Source: Phycisphaeraceae bacterium
GTDB lineage: Bacteria; Planctomycetota; Phycisphaerae; Phycisphaerales; Phycisphaeraceae
DNA length: 41,295 nt
Direction: 5' to 3'
Assembly: GCA_028284155.1 (NCBI GenBank)
Contig: JANQSF010000104.1
Coordinates: forward strand, 1 to 41,295
Shown here: positions 1-8,600 of the stretch, piece by piece
How positions within the stretch are numbered: the stretch's first letter is position 1
Layout of the letters: the number at the start of each line of letters is the position of its first letter
Notes under the pieces: model-generated
What the model saw: only the letters and a program-made list of their open reading frames with translations
The model's database searches: none
Told to the model about the DNA's origin: nothing
Position numbers and translations under genes: made by a program

Positions 1-99
1 CCCCCCACCCCCGCCCCCGGGGGTGAACACGACGGAAACACACCGGCCGAGACCCGTCGACACGAACACGGCGCAACCGAAGACACCCGGCACCCGGAC

Positions 100-1197
100 G
101 TGCTGGAAGAGCTGCGCCAGGACGCACGGAGGCTACGCGTGGCCCGACAACTCCCCGACGACCCATTGAGCTGGGTCTGGATCAAACGTGTCATCGACGA
201 CTTCGACCGGTTCAAGCAAGGGACCGGACTGTCCAACGCCCAGCTGTCCCGCAAACTCGGTAAGGGCTACAGCGTGCCGACGCTGTCCACCTTCTGCTCG
301 CTCAAGGGCGAGGACGAATACGCCCGCGCCGGGGACGTCGAACGCATCGCGCGCGGGCTCAACGCGTTCATGGAACAGCACGCCCGCAACGCCGAAGCGC
401 CCAGGCCCGCGGGGTTCGTGCAGACCACCGTCGCGCAGCGCATCATCACCGCCATCCAGTCGGCCATCTCCCTGCGCAGCATCGCGATCATCTACGGACC
501 CGCCGGGGTCGGCAAGACGATGACCCTCGAAGCGGCGCAGAAGATCGTGCCCGGATCCGTCCTGGTCCGCACGCGGCGCACGACCCGCACCATGAGCGGC
601 CTGGCCAAACAGCTCAAGGCCGCCATGCGCATCCGCTGCGCCGGCACGCAGTACGCGATCCAGGACGCCCTGATCGAAGCGCTCAAGGGCACCGACCGGC
701 CGGTCCTGATCGACGAAGCTCACCAGTTGACCATGGGCGCCCTGGAGTTCCTGCGCGATATCCATGACGAGTGCGGCGTGCCGATGTGCCTGTCCGGCAC
801 GGTCGATCTCGAAAAGCGCGTCGGCGATACCGAGATGTGGTACGGCCAGTTCGCCAGCCGCACGGCGCTGCGCTACGACATCGCCCAGGACCTGAGCAAT
901 CACGTCAAACGCAAGCAGGCCCTGTACACCGTGCAACAGATCGTTGAGTGCTTCGCCAGCGACAAGCTGCGCCTGACCGACGACGGCGCCCAGTTCCTGT
1001 TCGAACTGGCCCACTGCCTCGGCCTGGGCTGCCTGCGGCTGTGCAAGCAGGTCGCCTTCGTCGCCGCCACCAAGGCCAAAGGCAAGCCGGTCGACCGCAA
1101 GGCGCTGGTGCAGGTCGTTCAGCAGATGCACGGCATCAACTACAGCCGTCAACGCGTCGACGTCAAACTCAAGGAACTGAGTGTGAAGGTTGCGTAG
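100..1197 (+). CDS. MuB-like transposition ATPase (AAA) with N-terminal HTH
   Basis: Likely the target-selection ATPase partner of a Mu-type DDE transposase. Seen: residues about 35-90 hold a helix-turn-helix of the MuB kind (LSNAQLSRKLG followed by a recognition segment). Walker A GPAGVGKT is at 133-140. Walker B VLIDEAH ends at 208 and is followed by a sensor-like LSGT. The C-terminal 90 residues are helical, like the MuB C-terminal domain. At 365 aa it is somewhat longer than phage Mu B (about 312). The GTG at 100 is only one possible start: the frame is open to the left edge and no clear ribosome site precedes it. In another frame a stop at 24-26 could end an upstream transposase gene lying outside the window. 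The next gene is GemA-like, which is also Mu context. A TniB-type ATPase of a Tn7/Tn552-like element is the alternative. Confidence 0.8.
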   Translation: MLEELRQDARRLRVARQLPDDPLSWVWIKRVIDDFDRFKQGTGLSNAQLSRKLGKGYSVPTLSTFCSLKGEDEYARAGDVERIARGLNAFMEQHARNAEAPRPAGFVQTTVAQRIITAIQSAISLRSIAIIYGPAGVGKTMTLEAAQKIVPGSVLVRTRRTTRTMSGLAKQLKAAMRIRCAGTQYAIQDALIEALKGTDRPVLIDEAHQLTMGALEFLRDIHDECGVPMCLSGTVDLEKRVGDTEMWYGQFASRTALRYDIAQDLSNHVKRKQALYTVQQIVECFASDKLRLTDDGAQFLFELAHCLGLGCLRLCKQVAFVAATKAKGKPVDRKALVQVVQQMHGINYSRQRVDVKLKELSVKVA

Positions 1198-1236
1198 ACA
1201 AGGCACGCAGCCGTCCTGAACACCACTGAGTTAACC

Positions 1237-1764
1237 ATGGCCTGGAGCAAACTACAACGTCAGATCGCCGCGATGGCGTGCAGGCACGCGGGGCTCGACG
1301 AAGCCGACCGCCGGACGCTGCTGCGCCAGCTGCCCAACGCGCGCAAAGTCGAGCCGCCGTCGTCCAGGGCGCCCGACCTGACTCAAGGTGAGTTCGAGAC
1401 GTTCATGGCGCGCGTCGAGTGGATCGCGGGCGGCAAGTTGCCGCGATACTCGGCGTGGTACTGGCAGGACCAGGTCGGCGGTGACGGGACGTTGAAGCGG
1501 ATGCGCTACCTCGTGCGCTGCATCGCCACCACGCTGGAACTGAACCACAACGCCGACGGTGAGCCGTTGCTGGCACCGGACGGGGTTGGCCTGGCGGGCT
1601 GGATCAGTAAGCGCGTCACGGGGGGACGCACGTCGCGGCTTGAGCAACTGAATCAGAGCGAACTGAAGGCGCTGATCCTCGGGCTGCGCGACCACGGCAC
1701 GCGCCACGGCGTCACGTGGCGCGCAAGCGGGCGGGCACAGATCGAGGGGGCGTTGTTGGCCTAA
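1237..1764 (+). CDS. GemA-like / Mu gp16 family (DUF1018) protein
   Basis: A 175-aa protein resembling the Mu gp16/GemA family, an early-region phage protein of poorly defined regulatory role. Seen: the N-terminus has the family pattern of a basic helix followed by CRHAGLDEADRRTLLRQLP. The C-terminus ends with RLEQLNQSELKALILGLRD, like the conserved C-terminal helix of DUF1018 proteins that precedes the final basic tail. It begins 39 bp after the MuB-like gene, same strand, so the two probably share a transcript. ATG 1237 is the first start after that gene; its ribosome site is weak. No Mor/C activator, lysis, head or tail genes follow, so this is not an intact prophage. The family call is by motif and context; the MuB neighbour makes it considerably more likely. 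Confidence 0.6.
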   Translation: MAWSKLQRQIAAMACRHAGLDEADRRTLLRQLPNARKVEPPSSRAPDLTQGEFETFMARVEWIAGGKLPRYSAWYWQDQVGGDGTLKRMRYLVRCIATTLELNHNADGEPLLAPDGVGLAGWISKRVTGGRTSRLEQLNQSELKALILGLRDHGTRHGVTWRASGRAQIEGALLA

Positions 1765-1957
1765 TCAGCAGAAGGCTCGCTGCGGGCGATATGGCGTTGA
1801 TATTGATAGGTTTATGCAGTCGAAACTATGGACGGCCGGACTCGGCCCAGGTGCGCGTCGGGCGTCGGCAGTCCATAGGTAGTGCATTCTCTAGCTGTAT
1901 GCAGTATCCTGTAGCAGTTGATCTCGTAGACGCATCCTATTTCGGGGAACATCTCGG
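1765..1957 (+). other. Intergenic stretch before the LRR-STAND gene
   Basis: This 193-bp gap is visibly more AT-rich than the genes to its left and probably holds the promoter of the large gene at 1958. TTGATA at 1803-1808 and TATGGA at 1827-1832 are 18 bp apart and could be a weak sigma70-type promoter. No terminator hairpin was found after the GemA-like gene, so read-through from the transposition genes is possible. Confidence 0.3.
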
Positions 1958-4900
1958 ATGAGTTGGCAAGAGGTCGCCAGTACTGCAGACAAGACGATCC
2001 GCGCTGCGCGCGATGCTGTCCGCCGATACCGACGCCCGGGGTCACCGCTGGTATTGGCGGCAATCCTGCTGTTCGTCGGTTATCACGTCAGCGATTGGTT
2101 CCCTGGCAACCTCGAAGAACTCCTTCAGTCCTATTACTTGATCACGATCCTGGCCGGCCTTTGCTACCTGACCGGCTTTGTCTTCCTTGCCATCGCAGCT
2201 CGGCGCATCTGGCGTTACGCCCAACCGCTCAAGCCCACGCCTGTTCAGGATCGGCCGCGCGTGATCAAGGGGCCTTTGGCGTTTACCGCCGACGACGGCG
2301 AGGTTTTTCGAAAACTCCAACGTGAAGACGAACTCGGGGAACTTGTCGGCCATGTGATGGACGATCAGATCCCGCTGATCGTTGTGATGGGTGAGTCGGG
2401 CGCCGGTAAGACGTCGCTCCTTCGGGCCGGGCTGACGCACATCCTTCGGGACAAGGACGTGTCATATCACTATTGGGAAGTACTGCCAAAGAATCCTGAA
2501 GAGGGTCTGTTGCGCGCGATTGACGGCGTTGACAACCTGGGCGATCTGATCAATCCGACGGAGGAGGTCTGTCCGCGGCCGCGGGTGATCGTCCTCGACC
2601 AGTTCGAACAGTTGCGCGGCCGATCCGCGAGCCGCAACCCCATCCTGCGGCTGCTGCGGCGCGTGGCACGCGAGGCAAAACCGCCGCACCGCGTCACTTG
2701 GATCGGCGCTTTCCGACGGGAATACCTGTCCGATTGGCACGACGAGTTCCTGATCGCCGAACTCAAGCGAGGATTCTCCCCTCGACCCCCGATATCCGTA
2801 CGTCTCATGCCCCTCGATCTGGCGCGCGAGATCATCGCCACGCTGTGCGCCGAGGCTAGGCTGACCGTCGAGCAAAAAGTCGTGGACAATCTTCTGACAG
2901 CGACACAGATCGACGGCGTTGTCTCGCCGGTGGATATCGGAATCGGCCTGATGGTGCTGTCAGAACTGGCGAAGGACGGCGTGGTCACGCACAGTGACTA
3001 CCACTTCGCCGGTGGGGCCGACGGTGTGCTGGCCCAATACATCGAGCGCAAACTCGCGGCATTCACCGAACCGGACCGAGAGAAACTGCTGCTCGCCATG
3101 CTCGCCTTGCGCGACCCCCGGACGGATCAGCGGCTTGCCGAGGGGCTCACCGTCGATGAAGTCGCGATCGCCATCCAGGCCGACCCGGACCGGTTGCGCC
3201 CGCAACTCAAAAGGCTCGCCCAGAGTGACGCCCGCCTGCTCGAAGCCGTTGGAGACGATCGCTACCGCCTGCCGCACGAGCGGTTGATCTCCGCACTCAA
3301 CCGGGTCACCGGCGAAATCCTGCCGGAGATTCAACAGGCCCGTCTGAAACTGGAGTCGGCGTACCTCGCCTGGCAGAACAACGACCAGCGCAAGCAGTAT
3401 CTGCTCGGCGGCACCAACCTAAGAAATGTCGACCGCTATGAGTCGCAGATCCACTGGGGCGAAGATGTCGAGAACAAGAAGCAATTTGTGCGTCGGAGCC
3501 GGCAAAGGCGCATGATACGACATGCCGCGTGCATCGCTGCCACCTTGGCTCTCATTGTCACAGTTGGGTTCGTCAAACGTGCATTTGATCAGGCTCAGGC
3601 ACGCCAGTGGCTAGCTGACAACAACTACCCGACGCAACTGTATGACTATCAGCACCAACTAGAATCGCTCAGTCTGAATGACCCACTGAATCTTGAGAGG
3701 TTTCCGTGGATCAATACCAATAAGATCCGCGCACTTGAGTTAGACGCTAGCGGGAAATCCATCTCTGGACTCGCACGATTGGTGAATTGTGAATCGTTGG
3801 AGTCGCTCACACTCGACCTTAGTTCTTCACAAGTGGGCGACTTGCAGTCCCTCAAGGACCTGAACGCCCTAAACCGACTCACACTCGACCTCGTAGCTTC
3901 ACAAGTTAGAGACCTGCAGGCGCTCAAGGATTTGAACGCACTGACCCACCTCACGCTCGTCCTAAACTATTCGGATGTTAGCGACTTGCAGGCGATCGAG
4001 GGGCTAAGCACCTTGACCAATCTGATACTCGATCTCAGAGGTACGCTCTTGAACGACCTGCAGGCGCTCAACGAACTGAAATCCCTTACCCACCTCACGA
4101 TCTACCTCTCTTCAGCGGTTAACGATTTGCACGCGCTCAAGGGTTTGAACGCCTTAACCCATCTCACGCTCGGCTTCGGAAGTTCACAAATGAGCGACTT
4201 AAGCGCGATCAAGGACCTGACCGCACTGACCCACCTCACGCTCGACCTCAGCTATTCCCAAGTGCGAGACCTACAGGCACTGAAGAACCTAACCGCACTA
4301 ACCCACCTCACGCTCGACCTTAGCTATTCCCAAGTGCGAGACCTACAGGCACTGAAGGACCTAACCGCACTGACCCACCTCACAATCCACCTCAGTGGAT
4401 CGCGAGTGAGCGACCTACAGGCGCTCAAGGCTCTGAACGCCCTGACCCACCTCACGCTCAACCTCAGCGATTCACGAGTGAGCGACCTTCAGGCTCTCAA
4501 GGGTTTGAACGCTCTGACTAACCTCTCGATTAGCTTTGGTGTCTATTCGGTAGTGAGCGGCATGGACGTGCTCAAGGATCTGAACGCCCTGACCCACCTC
4601 ACGCTCGATCTCACTCACACGCAAGTCCACGACGTGCAGGCGCTCAGAGGGCTAAATGCCTTGACCACTCTCACACTCGACCTCAGTGGAACTTCCTTAC
4701 TGCGCGACATTCAGGCCCTTGGGGACCTAACCGTCCTGACCCACCTCACGCTCAATCTCCGTGGTTCTACGCGAGTGAGAGACCTACAGACACTCAAGAA
4801 TCTGAATGCCCTGACCCACCTCACGCTCGATCTCCGCAGTTCGGAATTGAGCGACCTGGACGCGCTCAAGGATTTGAACGATCTAACCCACCTCACACTC

Positions 4901-5185
4901 GACCTCGAGCTTTCAAATGTGAGTAATCTGCAAGTGGTCAACGACCTGACCACCCTGACCCACCTCACGCTCAACCTCAGCAATTCGCAGGTGAGAGACC
5001 TGCAAGCGCTCACGAGTCTGACCGCCCTGACCTATCTCAAGCTCAACGTCGGTAATTCGAGAGTGAGCGACTTGCGGGCAATTGGGGACCTTTCTGGCCT
5101 GAGGTCTCTTATCCTGCGTGCTGACTCCGATCAACGCGTGACACTCAGGAAGATTCCGGCGCACACCACGCGTCTTGAGTTCTGA
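1958..5185 (+). CDS. Membrane-anchored STAND NTPase with C-terminal leucine-rich repeats
   Basis: A 1075-aa STAND (nSTAND1/NACHT-like) protein. Seen in order: a basic N-terminus (RRYRRPG); hydrophobic segments at about 31-46 and 60-82; Walker A GESGAGKT at 145-152; Walker B RVIVLDQFEQL around D214; a helical arm to about 450; a basic stretch (VRRSRQRR) and a third hydrophobic segment at about 522-539; then from residue 614 eighteen leucine-rich repeats of 23-25 residues (LTHLTLDLxxSxVxDLQALK pattern) and a partial last one. Positive-inside reasoning puts the ATPase in the cytoplasm and the repeats outside it. STAND proteins are ligand-triggered oligomerising switches in signalling and phage defence. 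No enzymatic effector domain is visible, so the output may be through the membrane. Start ATG 1958 follows GGGGAA. Base composition is lower in GC than the flanks, suggesting transfer. Confidence 0.85.
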   Translation: MSWQEVASTADKTIRAARDAVRRYRRPGSPLVLAAILLFVGYHVSDWFPGNLEELLQSYYLITILAGLCYLTGFVFLAIAARRIWRYAQPLKPTPVQDRPRVIKGPLAFTADDGEVFRKLQREDELGELVGHVMDDQIPLIVVMGESGAGKTSLLRAGLTHILRDKDVSYHYWEVLPKNPEEGLLRAIDGVDNLGDLINPTEEVCPRPRVIVLDQFEQLRGRSASRNPILRLLRRVAREAKPPHRVTWIGAFRREYLSDWHDEFLIAELKRGFSPRPPISVRLMPLDLAREIIATLCAEARLTVEQKVVDNLLTATQIDGVVSPVDIGIGLMVLSELAKDGVVTHSDYHFAGGADGVLAQYIERKLAAFTEPDREKLLLAMLALRDPRTDQRLAEGLTVDEVAIAIQADPDRLRPQLKRLAQSDARLLEAVGDDRYRLPHERLISALNRVTGEILPEIQQARLKLESAYLAWQNNDQRKQYLLGGTNLRNVDRYESQIHWGEDVENKKQFVRRSRQRRMIRHAACIAATLALIVTVGFVKRAFDQAQARQWLADNNYPTQLYDYQHQLESLSLNDPLNLERFPWINTNKIRALELDASGKSISGLARLVNCESLESLTLDLSSSQVGDLQSLKDLNALNRLTLDLVASQVRDLQALKDLNALTHLTLVLNYSDVSDLQAIEGLSTLTNLILDLRGTLLNDLQALNELKSLTHLTIYLSSAVNDLHALKGLNALTHLTLGFGSSQMSDLSAIKDLTALTHLTLDLSYSQVRDLQALKNLTALTHLTLDLSYSQVRDLQALKDLTALTHLTIHLSGSRVSDLQALKALNALTHLTLNLSDSRVSDLQALKGLNALTNLSISFGVYSVVSGMDVLKDLNALTHLTLDLTHTQVHDVQALRGLNALTTLTLDLSGTSLLRDIQALGDLTVLTHLTLNLRGSTRVRDLQTLKNLNALTHLTLDLRSSELSDLDALKDLNDLTHLTLDLELSNVSNLQVVNDLTTLTHLTLNLSNSQVRDLQALTSLTALTYLKLNVGNSRVSDLRAIGDLSGLRSLILRADSDQRVTLRKIPAHTTRLEF
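3797..5101 (+). repeat. In-gene tandem array of 18 leucine-rich repeats (about 72 bp units)
   Basis: Eighteen consecutive units of 69-75 bp encode the LRR domain. Most are exactly 72 bp (24 residues). Units 7 and 8 (4226-4297 and 4298-4369) differ at only 3 of 72 bases, all other neighbours being more diverged, which points to a recent single-unit duplication. Confidence 0.9.
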
Positions 5186-5514
5186 CACATGCATCGGACG
5201 GAATAAACGAATCAGAAGATTCCCAGATTCAATTACATCCCTCCACAGGAAGCGATACATCATTTCGTTATTCATGATCAATACTCGCACGACAATAGAG
5301 CATGATCGATAACCCGTCCGCCAAGCTGAACAAACCGCGATTATGGGCAATAAGGGGGTTTCAATATAGGCACGTACAGACTGCGCCAATCGGATGTCAC
5401 GAGCGCCACCTGAGCGCCTGCATACGTATCCCCGTAGGCGTTCCAAATCCGCCTGCAGCCAACAGTCTTTCCGCAAGTCGTCCCCCTCCGAAACTCTGGT
5501 AATGCCACCATCGT
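5186..5514. other. Intergenic region between the two STAND genes
   Basis: 329 bp with no convincing gene. It is AT-richer than the genome average near 5200-5350 (for example 5206-5300) and may contain the promoter for the HEAT-NACHT gene. No strong terminator hairpin or clear -35/-10 pair was identified. Confidence 0.3.
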
Positions 5515-5640
5515 ATGGCGTGCTATCTGGGCGCTATCGCCGGGGTCATGAATCTGAACGTCAAGAACAGCCTTGTGTCGGTTCGCAACGGGGACTACGT
5601 CATCGTCGGCAGAGGTTCTCTCGTGGGGGACATCGCATGA
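5515..5640 (+). CDS. Possible 41-aa small ORF coupled by ATGA overlap to the HEAT-NACHT gene
   Basis: An ATG at 5515, or an internal one at 5548, opens a short frame closed by TGA at 5638-5640. That stop overlaps the ATG (5637) of the next gene as ATGA, the classic arrangement for translational coupling. The product would be a 41-residue peptide ending VRNGDYVIVGRGSLVGDIA. The C-terminal half looks protein-like, but the family is not recognised. It has no strong ribosome site, and a TAA lies just upstream in frame, so it could also be the 3' remnant of a decayed gene. It is shorter than usual annotation cut-offs. Confidence 0.35.
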   Translation: MACYLGAIAGVMNLNVKNSLVSVRNGDYVIVGRGSLVGDIA

Positions 5641-8600
5641 ACAGATTCTCGACGTCAGCAACGGCATGCTCGTTGTCCCCACGTTGCCCTACGCGACTCC
5701 GTTGGTGCCTCATATCCATCGGTTGGGTTCTGGCATGCTGCGTTGGGGATGCGGTTGGCCAAGATACACCGACAGTAGAACCGCCGCTGGACTGGCAGCT
5801 TGAGGGGATCAAGGCGGGCCTAAGAGATCCTTCAGCGGAAGTGCGGGGGAACACGCTCTTCTTGTGCGCTGAGAATAAGTGGGCCCGCTGGCTCGATCCG
5901 ACGCAGGTCACTCCGCTGCTCAAGGACGACGATGATGACGTACGTCGTTTCGCAGTCTTCGTTCTGGGGCGGATGGGCAAGGATGGCGCCGCCTTCGCCA
6001 ACCTGGTCGTCCCGCTGCTCAAGGACACCGATCCCTGGATGCGTCAGGCCGCAGAGGTTGCGCTGGGGGAGATGGTCGAGGAAGGCGCCGCTGTTGCCGC
6101 GCAGATCGTTCCGCTGCTCAAGGACACCGATCCCTGGGTGCGTCGCTACGCAGCCGATGTGCTGGGGCAGATGGGCAAGGAAGGCGCAGCCTTCGCCGAG
6201 CAGGTTGTCCCGCTGCTTAAGGATACCCATGACATCATACGTCGCTCCGCAGCCGAAGCGCTAGGACAGATGGGCAGCGAAGGTGCCGCCTTCGCCGAGC
6301 AGGTCGTCCCGCTGCTCAAGGACGCCGATCCTTTCGTGCGTGGCTCCGCAGCCAATGCGCTGGGGCAGATGGGCAGAGAAGGCGCCGCCTTGGCCGCCCA
6401 GGTCGCTCCGTTGCTCAAGGACGCCGATCACTCAGTGCGTCGCTCCGCAGCCAAAACGCTGGCGCAGATGGGCAAGGAAGGTGCCACCTTCGTAGCACAA
6501 CTCGTCCCGCTGTTCATGGATACCGATGGTGACGTACGTCGCTCCGCAGCCGAAGCGCTTGGGCAGTTGGGCAAACAGGGCGCCGCTGTTGCCACGCTGG
6601 TCGTCCCGCTGCTCAAGCACCCCGATCCTTGGGTGCGTTGCTCCGCAGCCTATGCGCTGGGGCAGATGGGAAAGGAAGGCGCCGCCTTTGCCGCCCAGGT
6701 CGCTCCGATGCTCAACGACACCGATTGGGTGGTGCGTAGCTATGCAGCCGAAGCGCTGGGGCAGATGGGCAAGGAGGGCGCCGCCTTCGTAGCACAACTC
6801 GTCCCGCTACTCATGGATACCGATGACGACGTACGTCGCTCCGCAGCCAAAGCGCTGGGGCAGATGGGCAAGGAGGGCGCCTCCTTCGTAGCACAACTCG
6901 TCCCGCTGCTCATGGATGCCGATGACGACGTACGTCGCTCCGCAGCCGAAGCGCTGGAGCAGATGGGCAAGGAAGACGCCGCCGTTGCTGTGCAGGTCGT
7001 CCCGCTGCTCAAGGACGCCGATCCTTACGTGCGTGGCTCCGCAGCCGAAGCGCTGGGGCAGATGGGCAAGGAAGACGCCGCCGTTGTCGCCCAGGTCGCT
7101 CTGTTGCTGAGGGACACTGATTCCACGGCGCGTCACAACGCAGCCCGTGCGCTGGGGCGGATGGGCAAGGAAGGCGCCGCCTTTGCCGCCCAGGTCGCTC
7201 CGTTGCTCAAGGACACCGATTGGGTGGTGCGTCGCTACGCAGCCGAAGCGCTGGGGCAGATGGGCAAGGAGGGCGCCGCCTTCGTAGCACAACTCGTCCC
7301 GCTGCTCATGGATACCGATGACGACGTACGTCGCTCCGCAGCCGAAGCGCTGGGGCAGATGGGCAAGGAAGGCGCCGCCTTTGCCGCCCAGGTGGTCCCG
7401 CTACTCAAGCACCCCGATACATACGTGCGTCGCTCCGCAGCCGAAGCGCTGGGGCAGATGGGCGGGGAAGGTGCTGCTTTTTCCGCCCAGGTCCTCCCGC
7501 TGCTTAAGGACACCGATAAAGAGGTGCGTCGCTACGCAGCCAAAGCGCTAGTGCATATGGGCAACCAATCCGATGTTGCGGCGGTCCGAAACGAGTTGCT
7601 GGTCTCAGCGATGGACGCACTGCATGTGATCGACGTGGTGGAACGTCACCGTCTCCGCGCACACTTACGCATCTGGTGCGGCGGCCACCCCGAACTCCAA
7701 CTTGCCCTGGACTGGCTCGCTGATCCCGAGTACGACCCGATCCCCCCAAATCGCCTCCCATCTGCGGAATTGCTTGAATTGCTTGGGCTATTCTCCGAGC
7801 TTTGGGATCACACAGACGAATTCTCGAGGGTGCAGTCCGTTCTGGCGACGCGTATCGCCGAGGTCGTCACCGCCGTGCCCGCTGTACCCGATGCCGAACT
7901 AGAGACACTGCTCGGCAAGTTGCGTGACCAGACCGCTTCTAACCCGGTCATTCAACAGGCCATTGCCGGAGCCCTGAACCGGATTGAGACGGGCAAATGG
8001 GTGAGACGCGTCGTGATCGCCGTGGGCATTCATCTGTCGTGCTGGCTGCTGCTACTGCTCGCCTACCCGCGATCGGTCTGGGTGCAGACGTTCTGCTTCT
8101 GGAATCCTTGGTTCCGCAAGTTTCTCGGCTTTCCATACGTGGGACTGGTGCTCCGTTACGTGCCTCTTGCTCGACGCCGACTCTTCGCACCTTTTGCCGA
8201 CGTGCTCGTCGCGGACGCCCGGCTCGCGCAATTGGACGATGAACAGTGGTTTCCAGACTGCACGGTGCGCGATCTCGACGTCGATCCGCGGCAGCAGAAG
8301 AGCCTGCCCCTGACCGAGGCCGTGCCGAACCTGCACGGGCAGATTGTGCTGATCGGCGAATCCGGCCTGGGCAAGACAATGTACCTGCGCCGTCTCGTTC
8401 AACACGCCGTGAACAGTGGACGGATCGCGGCCTATCTGCCGGCGGAGGATTGCAGTGCAGGTGTGATCGAAGCATTGAAAAGCCGACTCGAGGGTCCGGC
8501 CAAGGACCACGCTTTTCTGCGCGACCTGGTTTTCGCCGGCGCGATCGACATCGGGATCGACGGCCTCAATCAGGTCCCGCCCGACACGCGCGCGCAGGTC

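Noticed and set aside
5394..5636. N-terminal extension of the HEAT-NACHT frame by 81 codons.
   Set aside because: Composition is non-coding and it has no ribosome site, whereas ATG 5637 has one and begins a signal sequence.
3797..7602. A CRISPR-like array, suggested by the regular 72-bp and 99-bp repeats.
   Set aside because: The repeats are in-frame protein repeats (LRR and HEAT) with no spacers and no cas genes nearby.
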